Origin: Prevotella sp. | GTDB taxonomy: Bacteria; Bacteroidota; Bacteroidia; Bacteroidales; Bacteroidaceae | DNA length: 64,000 nucleotides | Direction: 5' to 3' | NCBI GenBank assembly: GCA_017619445.1 | Contig: JAFZSI010000072.1 | Span: forward strand, 1 to 64,000 | Shown here: positions 53,006-62,941 of the stretch, one piece after another | How the letters are laid out: each line of letters starts with the position of its first letter | Numbering within the stretch: the first letter of the stretch is position 1 | Notes under the pieces: model-generated | What the model was told of the DNA's origin: nothing | The model's database searches: none | Seen by the model: only the letters and a program-made list of their open reading frames with translations | Program-made: the position numbers and the translations under genes

Positions 53006-53634
53006 TATTTCCCGTTTTTCTTTTTCAGATAGTATTTCACCCCGAAATAGAGGGCAACGAGCAGCACGATGGCGATGATGCCCCATTTGATGTAATCGCC
53101 ATATTCCACAATCTTGTCGGTCAACTGGTTTTCAGGAACGAAACTGTGGAACCACCAGCCCATAGCAGCGAGAATGCAGTTCCAAACGCCTGCGCCGAGG
53201 GTGGTGTAGAGCAAGAATTTCCAGTAGTTCATCTTTGCCAGACCAGCAGGAATGGAAATGAGGTGGCGAATGCCTGGAATGAGTCTGCCTGTAATAGTTG
53301 CCACCATGCCGTGGTCGTCGAAATAGCGTTCGCTTTTTTCTACTTTCTGCTGGTTGAGCAGACACATCTTTCCCCATTTCGAGTTGGCGAACTTGTAGAT
53401 GATGGGACGGCCGAGGTAGTAGCCTGCCACGTAGTTGATGCTTGCGCCGAGGTCGGCACCAATGGTGGCGAAAAGAATGACGAGCACGATATTGAGGTTG
53501 CCGCCTGCCGCATGATAGGCCGCAGGTGCAACGACAAGCTCAGAAGGTACGGGAATGACGGTGCTTTCGAGCAACATCAGAAAGAGGATGGTGCCGTAGT
53601 TCAAGTTTCCCAATAGTGTTGTTATCCAGTTCAT
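53005..53634 (-). CDS. DedA family membrane protein
   Basis: 209 residues with the VTT/DedA fold: the re-entrant helix motif ESTVIPVPSELVV (about 22-34), the central GRLIPGIRHLISIPAGLA (about 112-129; the F/Y-x-R-x-x-P-x-x-R signature), and three to four hydrophobic segments. DedA proteins take part in lipid-carrier recycling across the inner membrane; undecaprenyl phosphate flipping has been shown for some members. It is convergent with fcl and shares the terminator. Confidence 0.9.
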   Translation of the reverse strand: MNWITTLLGNLNYGTILFLMLLESTVIPVPSELVVAPAAYHAAGGNLNIVLVILFATIGADLGASINYVAGYYLGRPIIYKFANSKWGKMCLLNQQKVEKSERYFDDHGMVATITGRLIPGIRHLISIPAGLAKMNYWKFLLYTTLGAGVWNCILAAMGWWFHSFVPENQLTDKIVEYGDYIKWGIIAIVLLVALYFGVKYYLKKKNGK

Positions 53635-53693
53635 GAAGATATTTACAATTTACGGATTTACAATTTTCTATTTACAGTTTCTCGTTTTTCTAT
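53635..53693. repeat. 7-nt TTTACAA/TTTACGG low-complexity spacer
   Basis: Heptamer-like AT-rich repeats fill the gap between the TPR gene stop and the DedA gene start. Confidence 0.55.
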
Positions 53694-55096
53694 TCAATTT
53701 AATTCTGCGTTCAGATAATACTCTTCTGGCGGCATTTCAGGCGGGAAAAGTTCACCAACAACAGTTCTTGCCTCAGCTGGATTGGTTGTGCAAGCCTTTT
53801 GCAGCCATTTCTTGTATTCGTCTTGTTTTCCGAGGTCCTTGCAGCATAATGCCATGTAGGAAAAGCCCTCGTTCCAATGTTCGTCAACGGCTTTGAAGAG
53901 GATGTTGAACATTTTATAGGCCAAACGTATGTAGCCGTTGTCGTAAACCGAAATGGCGATGCGCAGATAGACGTGAGGCGACGCGCCTGAGTCTTTCACG
54001 GCTGTGGAGAAACACAGCTGCGCCTGCTCGTAATAACCGTTCTCAAGCATTACATGACCTCTGAGCACCATCAGTTCGTTGGCATCGCACATATTCGTGT
54101 CGGTCTTGTCGATATACGCCAATGCTTCGTCCATGCGGTGCAGGCGACTGAGCGTGAAAGCCAGCTCCTGACAAATCTCAGCATGGTTAGGCGACTTGCC
54201 GTCTGACATTTGCTCGGCTTTGGTCAGGTGTTCAACGGCCTCCTCCAGTCGGTTTACGCTCAGCAAAGTAATGCCCTGATACATCTCGCCGGTGTCCTCG
54301 TCGGGCCTGAGCGCGGTGAAACGTTTGTAGTATTCCAGCGCATCTTCGTAGTTGCCAAGATTGAACAGCGCGTTGGCTTTGTTGAGCACCGCCTCGTCGT
54401 CGTCGGGATTGATGGCAATGCTGTATTCGCTGCTGGTGATGGCATCCTGAATGTGGTTGTTCAGCAGTTGCGATGATGCCAGGCAGTTCCAGTAATGGTT
54501 GGAGTAGGGGTCTTGGTCGAGAAGCTCATTAAAGAGCCGTTCGCTCTCGGTGTAGCGTCCTTTACCCATGAGAATGCGCCCCATGAGTTCCTTGTAGTCG
54601 AGCGTATCGGTTTCCTCTGCGCGTTGCAGCCACGCGTCTGCTTGTTCCGAAAGCTCATAGTCGCAGAACAGCGTCACCACGTCGAGCACAAAATCCTCGC
54701 GTTCGGCGTCGTCAATGTCATTGTATTTCTCGTTCAGGTATTCGTCTGCTTCTTCCACGCGGTTGTCGGCAATCATGATTTCCGCCATGATGTAAATGTA
54801 CTCAAGGTCGGTCTTGTCGGAAATAGACTCCGCAATCTGCTCTGCCAGTCTCACGTTGTCTTGCTTGAACAATGCCATCCTGGCCTTGAACACGAGCGGC
54901 GCGGTGGCATCCGGGTAGATGCTGAGCGCATAGTCCACCACGTCGCAGGCACGTGCTGTCTCGCCCTTGCCTTGATAGTATTCCGCAATGTCGGTAAATT
55001 CGTCAGAGTCTAAAAAGACGGGAGTTCCCGTCTTCTCAGATTCCTCGTATTGGTTCAGAATACGCTTGAACCGTTTGCTGTTGAAATAGTTGTCGG

Positions 55097-55100
<4 letters not shown>
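53694..55100 (-). CDS. tetratricopeptide repeat protein
   Basis: 468 residues composed of about ten helix-turn-helix repeats of the TPR type, for example ALFNLGNYEDALEYYKRFTA. Very acidic, no signal peptide or membrane helix, so likely cytoplasmic scaffolding. Its start overlaps the end of glnS by four bases (ATGA), so it is made together with glutaminyl-tRNA synthetase; the reason is unknown. Widespread in Bacteroidales but without a named function. Confidence 0.85.
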
Positions 55101-56860
<1,760 letters not shown>

Positions 56861-56890
56861 ATATAAATAATGTATAGTGGTTTTGTGGTG

Positions 56891-56898
56891 CAAAGTTA
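56891..56898 (-). promoter_or_regulatory. -7 element of the glnS unit
   Basis: Minus-strand TAACTTTG matches TAnnTTTG; 31 bp upstream of the glnS ATG. Confidence 0.55.
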
Positions 56899-57013
56899 CA
56901 TATAAAAGCTGAAAGAAGAAAGCCGTAGGACAGAAAAAGTGTGGTGATTTGATGTTTTGGAAGAGATTTTTCGCTTTTTCCATAAACTTGTTCTAAAAAA
57001 CATGCAAATAAAT

Positions 57014-57044
57014 TTGACGGTTTACTAAAAAAACGCTACCTTTG
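57014..57044 (+). promoter_or_regulatory. promoter for a candidate small RNA
   Basis: TTG (57014-57016) and TACCTTTG (57037-57044) with a 20-bp spacer, pointing away from glnS. No ORF follows. Confidence 0.75.
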
Positions 57045-57050
57045 CACGCG

Positions 57051-57145
57051 TTATCCTGAATACAATCTTTTTACCTTAAAAAAAAGCTAGTACCTATTGA
57101 GATTAAATGCCCGGCTCTGTGAAGCGCCGGGCATTTCACTTTTCC
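57051..57145 (+). ncRNA. candidate small RNA, Bacteroidales-1-like
   Basis: A complete small transcription unit of about 95 nt: consensus promoter (57014-57044), a body that includes TACAATCTTTTTACCTTA and TAGTACCTATTGA, and an intrinsic terminator (57107-57134 plus T-rich tail). There is no start codon with a sensible frame. As I remember it, the Bacteroidales-1 RNA motif has the same layout (Bacteroidetes promoter, short body, terminator) and similar bases, and is of unknown function. Identity needs a covariance-model match. Confidence 0.6.
57107..57145 (+). terminator. intrinsic terminator of the small RNA
   Basis: ATGCCCGGC (57107-57115) pairs with GCCGGGCAT (57126-57134) around a 10-nt loop, followed by TTCACTTTTCC. 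Confidence 0.8.
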
Positions 57146-57155
57146 TGCAAACTCA

Positions 57156-57336
57156 GCTTCCTGAAATGTTAAAATCGGAAATTCTGTGCACAAATCGTGC
57201 ACAAAAGTCCGCCACCCATGCTTCTTGAAATGTTAAATCCAGAAATTCTGTGCACAAATTGTGCACAAAATTACGCCACCCATGCTTCTTGTAATGTTAA
57301 AACCGGAAATTCTGTGCACAAATTGTGCACAAAACT
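57156..57336. repeat. 64-bp tandem repeat, 2.8 copies, with paired TGTGCACA sites
   Basis: Units start at 57156, 57220 and 57284. Each holds GAAATGTTAAA, then GAAATTCTGTGCACAAAT and (C/T)GTGCACAAAA, so two GTGCAC palindromes sit 11 bp apart in every unit. The region codes for nothing I recognise. Confidence 0.85.
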
Positions 57337-57366
57337 TTTTTAGTGCTTTGTTTTTTATCTATTAAT

Positions 57367-57559
57367 GACGCTGAAAGCGTCGCCGCTCAGTAACCCGGGG
57401 TGCGAAGTACCCCCGGACAGTGACGCAATGAAACACCGACCCTGACGGGGTCGCCTTTCTGCACATTGGGGCACTCCTTCAGAGTGCTGTTTGCTGATGC
57501 CTGTATTCCGCAGGTCCTTCGGACACTGCGGTTACTGATAGGAGATGCTTTCAGCATCT
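57367..57559. repeat. array of six short hairpins of different sequence
   Basis: Stem-loops at 57367-57381, 57395-57416, 57437-57453, 57471-57487, 57508-57531 and 57543-57559. Stems differ (GACGCT, CCGGGGT, CGACCC, GCACTC, CCGCAG+GTCC, AGATGCT) but loops are short (GAA, TTC or similar), and spacers are similar. This is not a tRNA or CRISPR array. Confidence 0.8.
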
Positions 57560-57676
57560 GTAGGGCATCGTTGCTTGTTGAACGAGCCATTTCTTTGTTT
57601 TTCTTGCATCCTTCGTGTGTGGAGTTGCGAGGCTAAAGCAATGCTTTGTTTGTGTATATTTTCAGCCCATAAAAAC

Positions 57677-57832
57677 AACTCATGGCTTTACGGCCAAATT
57701 TTCTAGAGAATTTGAGCGTAAAGCCATGAGTTATGATTGTAAAGTGCAGCGTTATTTTCGTAAACCTATGAGTTATGATTGAAAAGTGTAGCGTTATTCT
57801 CGTAAACCTATGAGTTATGATTGCAACTCGTG
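57677..57832. repeat. TCTAGA palindrome element, copy P4, with long perfect arms
   Basis: AACTCATGGCTTTACG (57677-57692) and its exact reverse complement (57717-57732) flank AAATTTTCTAGAGAATTT (57696-57713). Two direct copies of a unit of about 52 bp (GTAAACCTATGAGTTATGAT plus GTGTAGCGTTATT) follow up to about 57832. Confidence 0.85.
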
Positions 57833-57871
57833 CTGTTTTTTTTCTCAACCTTAGGGAGCAGGGGGATATAC

Positions 57872-58897
57872 TTACTTGATGCCCCGTTCGTTGAGCGCCT
57901 TGGAGTATTTCTCGGCGTTCTTCAGGTGGTCGGCATAGGTGACGGCGAAGTTATGAGTGCCGCTGAAGTCTTCTTTTGCGCACATATAGAGATAGTCGTG
58001 GTGCACATAGTCGAGCACGGCGTTGATGCCAGCCGCCGAAGGCACGCGTATGGGCCCTGGGGGCAGACCTACGTTCATGTAGGTGTTATAGGGGCTGTTC
58101 ACATGCAGCATGTTCGACCAGATGCGCCGCAGGTCCCATCGCTTGAGTGCGAATTTTACGGTGGGGTCGGCCTGCAGGGGCATTCCAATCTTCAGTCTGT
58201 TGAAGTACATGCCTGCAATCATGGGCTTCTCTGCGTCGTCGGCGGTTTCCTCGTCTATGATGCTTGCCATGGTTACCACCTCGTTGGGCGTGAGCCCCAT
58301 CATGCGGGCCTTGGCCGTACGGTCGGCGTTCCAGAAGTTGTCGTGCTCTCTCTTCAGGCGGTCGAGGAACTTGTCAAGACTGATGTTCCAGTACATGTCG
58401 TAGGTGTTGGGAATGAAAAAGCAGGCAATGGACGTGGAGTCGAAGCCGTATTTCTTCATCACGGCGGGGTCGTTGAGAGCCTGCATCACCTCAGCGCTGT
58501 CTATCATCAGCTTACGGCCTACTGTAGAAGCAATGCGGTCGATGGAACGCACGGAGGGGATAGTCAGGTTGACGGGTGTCTGAATGCCGTTCTTCAGATG
58601 GCGGAACACGGTGAATGCTCCTTCGCCCGGTTTCACGGCATAGCGGCCCGTGCGTATGTGGTCGGCGTAGCTGGTGTGGCGCACCATCGTCTTGTAACCT
58701 GTGAGTGAATGTTGCTTTGCGATGGGTTCGAGCTTCGCAAACACGGAGTCAATGTTGTCGTCGCGGTCGATGCAGACGTACTGGGTTTCTTTCTTCGACG
58801 AGAAGCTGGCGAAGAAATAATAGTAGAACAAACCGGCAATGGCCAACAGGCAGATGATTGTCGGAACCACGTAGCGGTAGTTGAGTTTCTTTTTCAT
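57872..58897 (-). CDS. mltG: endolytic transglycosylase MltG
   Basis: 341 residues: one N-terminal membrane helix (about 9-29), a LysM-like region, and the YceG/MltG catalytic domain with the catalytic glutamate in ASIIDEETADDAEKPMIAGMYFNRL (about 212-236) and DPTVKFAL, NTYMNVGLPPGPI. It cuts nascent peptidoglycan glycan strands at the membrane. Minus-strand TAACTTTG (58926-58933) lies 29 bp upstream. Divergent from the glucanotransferase gene. Confidence 0.93.
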   Translation of the reverse strand: MKKKLNYRYVVPTIICLLAIAGLFYYYFFASFSSKKETQYVCIDRDDNIDSVFAKLEPIAKQHSLTGYKTMVRHTSYADHIRTGRYAVKPGEGAFTVFRHLKNGIQTPVNLTIPSVRSIDRIASTVGRKLMIDSAEVMQALNDPAVMKKYGFDSTSIACFFIPNTYDMYWNISLDKFLDRLKREHDNFWNADRTAKARMMGLTPNEVVTMASIIDEETADDAEKPMIAGMYFNRLKIGMPLQADPTVKFALKRWDLRRIWSNMLHVNSPYNTYMNVGLPPGPIRVPSAAGINAVLDYVHHDYLYMCAKEDFSGTHNFAVTYADHLKNAEKYSKALNERGIK

Positions 58898-58925
58898 GAT
58901 GATGGTTGTTTTCTTCTATGGAGTG

Positions 58926-59016
58926 CAAAGTTAAGCATAAAACCTGAAAGTGAGTGCCCAAAGACGAAAAAACTTTCATAAAGCGGCGCGCTTTTCAGAA
59001 AATTCATGTATATTTG
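58926..59016. promoter_or_regulatory. divergent -7 elements of mltG and malQ
   Basis: Minus-strand TAACTTTG (58926-58933) for mltG; plus-strand TATATTTG (59009-59016) 28 bp before the malQ ATG. Confidence 0.55.
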
Positions 59017-59043
59017 CACATACAAAACCTTTGTTCAGTACTT

Positions 59044-61734
59044 ATGAAACTCAAGTTCAGCATCAATTACAACACCATCTGGGGGCAGAGCCTTCATGTG
59101 GTCATTATTTATACTGGCACCGACAGCCGCGAGAAGCGGCAGAACCTGCCTATGCTGACGCAGGACGGCTGTTGCTGGACTGCCGAGACGGCACTGATGG
59201 AGTCGCGCCGCAATCCTATTACCTCGTTCAGCTATTATTATCAGGTGGAGGACGGCGACGGCCATGTGGTGCGCCGCGAGTGGAACCTGGTGAGCCGTGT
59301 CTATGCCTTCGACAGCACAAAAGACTATATTTTTCCTGACCAATGGCGCGACATTCCTTTGCAAATGCATCTTTATTCCGACGCTTATCTCACCACCACG
59401 CGCCGCCAGCGACCTCAGCCTGTGTCGGCGCATCGTCTGCCGCTCTACCGCAAGACTGTGGTCTTTCGTGTGTCGGCCCCGCAGCTGAAAGAAGGTGAGT
59501 CGTTGGCCATTTGTGGCAACCATCCCGCCATTGGCAACTGGAATCCCGTGCGTTTCCTGCCCATGACTCCCGTGGGCGACTACGAATGGATGCTCTCGGT
59601 GAACGTGGATGGTATGCCGCTGCCCTTGGAGTATAAGTATGTGATTGTGGATGATGCAACCCGCACGCTGAAAGCATGGGAAGAAGGCGACAACCGCACA
59701 TCGGACGACCATCAGGTGCGCGACGGCGAGGTGTTGGTGCTCTACGGCGAGAGCCTGCGTGTAAAGGAGGAGACGTGGCGCGCTGCAGGAGTGGTGATAC
59801 CCGTGTTCTCGTTGCGCAGCGAGCACAGCTTTGGCGTGGGCGACTTCGGCGACCTGCGCCGCATGGTTGACTGGGCGGTGGCCACAGGCATGAAGGTGGT
59901 TCAGGTGCTGCCTGTGAACGACACCACCAGCACCCACTCGTGGACAGATGCGCACCCTTACAACGCCATCTCTGCCTTCGCCCTCCATCCGCACTACCTG
60001 GAACTTGCACAAATTGGCGAGCCTGCCGACGCTGCGGCCATGACAGCCTTCAAACGGCAGCGGCGCGAGCTGAACAGCTATGCCTACTGCGACTACATGG
60101 CTGTTGACCGGGTCAAGAGTGAGTATGTGGACATGGTTTTCCAACAAGAAGGCGCAAAAACGTTGCAGTCGGCTGAGTATCGCACGTTTTTCGAGGCCAA
60201 CAAGTGGTGGCTGGTGCCCTATGCTGCGTTCTGCGTGTTGCGCGACAAGTACAACACCTCGCGGTTTACAGACTGGAAGGAGCACGCCACCTTCAACCGG
60301 AAGGCTGTTGAGGAGTTCTTTGCCCAAACGGACGAAGTACAGAGAATATGCTTCGTTCAATACCACCTGCACAAGCAACTCAAGGCTGCAGCCGACTATG
60401 CACGACGGCAAGGTGTGGCGCTGAAGGGAGATCTCGCCGTGGGCGTTGCTCACGACAGCGTTGAAACGTGGGTCTATCCGCAGTTCTTCAACGCCGACAG
60501 CCAGACGGGAACGCCTCCCGACAGGTATTCGCCCAACGGACAGAACTGGGCGTTCCCCACATGGAGATGGGAGGCCGGCAAGGAACTGTTTGAATGGTTC
60601 CACCGGCGTTTTGCCCACATGGAGCAGTTTTTCGACGCGTTCCGCATTGACCATGTGGTGGGCTATTTCCGCACCTGGGAAATACCTTCGCAGTATGTCT
60701 ATGCCACTTGCGGCCACTTCTCTCCGGCTTTGCCCATGAGCGAGGCCGAGATTGGGCAGGCCGGACTGCCGTTCCGCCGCGAGCTGATGACACGCCCATT
60801 CGTCAACGACCGTCTGCTGCATAAGATTTTCGGATTGCATGCGCCATACGTGCGCGAGCATTTCCTCACAGCCAAGGCCTACGGACTCTATGATATAAAG
60901 CCCGATTACGATACCCAGGTCAAGGTGTGCCGGCATTTCGAGGGGCGCAACGATGAGAATAGCCTGTGGATAAAAGAGGGTTTGCTGAGGCTGTTGCAGA
61001 ATGTGCTGTTTGTGGAAGACCCGCGCCACGCGGAGATGTATCATCCACGCTTCGGAGCACAGACAGACTCGGTGTATGAGGTGCTGACGACCGAGGAAAA
61101 GGATGCGTTTGCACGGCTTTACAACAATTATTTCTACCAACGCCACAATGATTTTTGGGGCTATGACGCCTTCAAGAGGCTCAGCAGACTGCTGGCAGAC
61201 ACACGTATGCTTGTTTGTGCCGAGGATTTGGGCATGTTGCCCGCTTGTGTGGAGCCAACCCTCGATGCGCTGCGCATACTTTCGCTCGAGGTGCAGGACA
61301 TGCCTAAGACCGACACTTTCGAGTTTGCCCATCTTGATGCTTATCCTTACCGCAGCGTGGCCACCTTCGCAACACACGACATGGCACCCATGCGCCTTTG
61401 GTGGGAAGAGAATCCTGGACGTGCGCAGCGTTACTACGCAACCATGATGCAAAAGCAGGGTCGCGCACCAGAGAAGATGCCCGCACAGGTGGCCGAGGAA
61501 ATCATTGCCCGCCATTTGTATTGCTCGTCCATGCTTTGCATGCTCTCGCTGCAAGACTGGTTGGCCATGGACAACACACTGCGCAGCCGCAATGTGCGCG
61601 ATGAGCGCATTAACCAGCCGTTTGACAGTTTCAATCCTTGGCGGTATCGCATGCACGTCAGCATTGAACAGCTGCTGAAAGCATCGCAGTTCAACGCAAA
61701 ACTCAAAACAATGATTTCACGGAGTAAACGGTGA
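59044..61734 (+). CDS. malQ: 4-alpha-glucanotransferase with two N-terminal CBM20 domains (DPE2-like)
   Basis: 896 residues from the ATG at 59044. Residues about 1-120 and 130-240 are two starch-binding CBM20 domains (the second reads VFRVSAPQLKEGESLAICGN...GNWNP). A GH77 barrel follows, interrupted by a long insert, with nucleophile D536 in FRIDHV, acid/base E727 in AEDLG and D779 in THD. Plain MalQ is 500-700 residues; the CBM20 pair plus insert is the plant DPE2-type layout, which acts on maltose and glycogen-like glucans. No signal peptide, so cytoplasmic glycogen or maltose metabolism. A HAD phosphatase gene follows after 57 bp. Confidence 0.93.
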   Translation: MKLKFSINYNTIWGQSLHVVIIYTGTDSREKRQNLPMLTQDGCCWTAETALMESRRNPITSFSYYYQVEDGDGHVVRREWNLVSRVYAFDSTKDYIFPDQWRDIPLQMHLYSDAYLTTTRRQRPQPVSAHRLPLYRKTVVFRVSAPQLKEGESLAICGNHPAIGNWNPVRFLPMTPVGDYEWMLSVNVDGMPLPLEYKYVIVDDATRTLKAWEEGDNRTSDDHQVRDGEVLVLYGESLRVKEETWRAAGVVIPVFSLRSEHSFGVGDFGDLRRMVDWAVATGMKVVQVLPVNDTTSTHSWTDAHPYNAISAFALHPHYLELAQIGEPADAAAMTAFKRQRRELNSYAYCDYMAVDRVKSEYVDMVFQQEGAKTLQSAEYRTFFEANKWWLVPYAAFCVLRDKYNTSRFTDWKEHATFNRKAVEEFFAQTDEVQRICFVQYHLHKQLKAAADYARRQGVALKGDLAVGVAHDSVETWVYPQFFNADSQTGTPPDRYSPNGQNWAFPTWRWEAGKELFEWFHRRFAHMEQFFDAFRIDHVVGYFRTWEIPSQYVYATCGHFSPALPMSEAEIGQAGLPFRRELMTRPFVNDRLLHKIFGLHAPYVREHFLTAKAYGLYDIKPDYDTQVKVCRHFEGRNDENSLWIKEGLLRLLQNVLFVEDPRHAEMYHPRFGAQTDSVYEVLTTEEKDAFARLYNNYFYQRHNDFWGYDAFKRLSRLLADTRMLVCAEDLGMLPACVEPTLDALRILSLEVQDMPKTDTFEFAHLDAYPYRSVATFATHDMAPMRLWWEENPGRAQRYYATMMQKQGRAPEKMPAQVAEEIIARHLYCSSMLCMLSLQDWLAMDNTLRSRNVRDERINQPFDSFNPWRYRMHVSIEQLLKASQFNAKLKTMISRSKR

Positions 61735-61791
61735 GGTGTTGATAATTGAGAATTGAAAATAGAGAATTGACAATTTCGCTTTTGATTCATA

Positions 61792-62451
61792 ATGAAAGAG
61801 TACGAAACATATATCTTCGACCTTGACGGCACACTGCTTGCAACGCTCGAAGACCTTGCGGCAAGTACAAACATCGCGCTGCGTGCCTATCAGCTGCCCG
61901 AACGGACATTGAACGAAGTTCGCATGTTTGTGGGCAATGGGGTGTGCAGACTCATCGAGCTGGCTGTGCCTGGCGGAGTGCAACATCCGCTGTTTGAAGA
62001 CGTATTAGACACTTTCAGAAAACACTACATGGAACACTGTGAGGACAACACGCGTCCTTACGACGGTATTATGGAGATGCTGCAACAACTGCGACAGCAA
62101 GGCAAGCGCGTGGCCGTGGTCAGCAACAAATTCTATGATGCCACGGTAGCACTGTGCGAACACTATTTCGGAAATCTTGTGGAGGTAGCGATAGGTGAGC
62201 GCGAGGGAATCCGCAAAAAACCAGCACCCGACACAGTGCTGGAGGCCCTGCGTCAGTTGGGAGTGAGTAAAGAAGGAGCGGTGTATGTGGGTGACAGTGA
62301 TGTTGACCTGGCCACGGCGCGAAATAGTGGTCTGCCGTGCATCAGCGTGTTGTGGGGCTTCCGCGACCGTGAGTTTCTGATGGCACATGGTGCCAACACC
62401 TTCATCAGCCGCCCCGAGGAAATATATAAAAAAATGAGCCGCCAGGTCTGA
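61792..62451 (+). CDS. HAD-family phosphatase, Gph-like
   Basis: 219 residues with all four HAD motifs: IFDLDGTLL (about 8-16, nucleophile Asp), VVSNK (about 108), K-P-A-P (about 143), and VYVGDSDVDLATA (about 163). The helical cap and length fit phosphoglycolate phosphatase (Gph); close relatives also remove phosphate from other small sugars and nucleotides. It follows the glucanotransferase on the same strand. Its stop codon lies in the loop of the terminator hairpin. Confidence 0.88.
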   Translation: MKEYETYIFDLDGTLLATLEDLAASTNIALRAYQLPERTLNEVRMFVGNGVCRLIELAVPGGVQHPLFEDVLDTFRKHYMEHCEDNTRPYDGIMEMLQQLRQQGKRVAVVSNKFYDATVALCEHYFGNLVEVAIGEREGIRKKPAPDTVLEALRQLGVSKEGAVYVGDSDVDLATARNSGLPCISVLWGFRDREFLMAHGANTFISRPEEIYKKMSRQV

Positions 62452-62468
62452 GACCTGACGGCTGTTTT
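62437..62468 (+). terminator. terminator overlapping the end of the HAD gene
   Basis: AGCCGCCAGGTC (62437-62448) pairs with GACCTGACGGCT (62452-62463) with one mismatch; the loop is the TGA stop itself, and GTTTTCTCTC follows. Confidence 0.9.
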
Positions 62469-62491
62469 CTCTCTCTTTTTCGAGTAGCTAA

Positions 62492-62671
62492 TTACTGAAC
62501 AGCGGCGGTGTCAACAGCAGCGGTGTCAGCAGCAGCCTCTACGGTGTCAACAGCAACAGTGTCAACAGCTGCGGTGTCAGCCTCAGGAGCAGGAGCTGCG
62601 GCCTTCTGGTCTGTACAAGATGCGAAAGAGATAGCTGCGATAGCTACGAACATTAAAACTAATTTTTTCAT
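62492..62671 (-). CDS. tiny Ala/Asp/Thr-repeat lipoprotein
   Basis: 59 residues (ATG at 62671, TAA at 62492). It has a lipoprotein signal with the lipobox FAS-C19, a short TDQKAAAPAPE linker, and then repeats of AADTAAVDT/VAVDTVEA to the end. A consensus promoter is present on the minus strand at 62723-62751. Short acidic Ala-rich lipoproteins of this kind occur in Prevotella and Bacteroides; no function is known to me. It is convergent with the HAD phosphatase gene. Confidence 0.85.
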   Translation of the reverse strand: MKKLVLMFVAIAAISFASCTDQKAAAPAPEADTAAVDTVAVDTVEAAADTAAVDTAAVQ

Positions 62672-62722
62672 TTTCTTTGCTTTTTAAATCTGTAAAACAA
62701 TCATTTGTTTATTAAAACGTTG

Positions 62723-62751
62723 CAAAGGTAAGTATTTTTTTGATACGGCAA
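62723..62751 (-). promoter_or_regulatory. promoter of the tiny lipoprotein gene
   Basis: Minus-strand TACCTTTG (62723-62730) and TTG (62749-62751), spacer 18 bp. Confidence 0.7.
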
Positions 62752-62898
62752 TCATTTTTTTAGAACTTTTTTTATGCTCTTTTTGTAACTTTTTTGCAAC
62801 GTACTGAAAATGAATGCTTTACAAATGATAAAATAATGTTAAAATTCTGTAGAGTGCAAAATTTTGCTATAAAAGTGGCTTTTTTGATAGATTATTTG

Positions 62899-62906
62899 TA
62901 CCTTTG
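62899..62906 (+). promoter_or_regulatory. -7 element for mtaB
   Basis: TACCTTTG matches TAnnTTTG and lies 35 bp before the mtaB ATG. Confidence 0.6.
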
Positions 62907-62941
62907 TGGGCGATAACAACACACCTTTATTATATATATAG

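Noticed and set aside
57156-57560. CRISPR array
   Set aside because: The 64-bp units are direct repeats without unique spacers, the hairpins have different sequences, and no cas gene is present.
57387-57590. Minus-strand frame of 67 codons across the hairpin array
   Set aside because: It is a translation of the palindrome array; the array is better explained as repeats.
59035-61656. Minus-strand open frame of 873 codons opposite the glucanotransferase gene
   Set aside because: It is a shadow of a long gene with biased codons; it has no family motifs, and the plus-strand protein has a complete GH77 active site.
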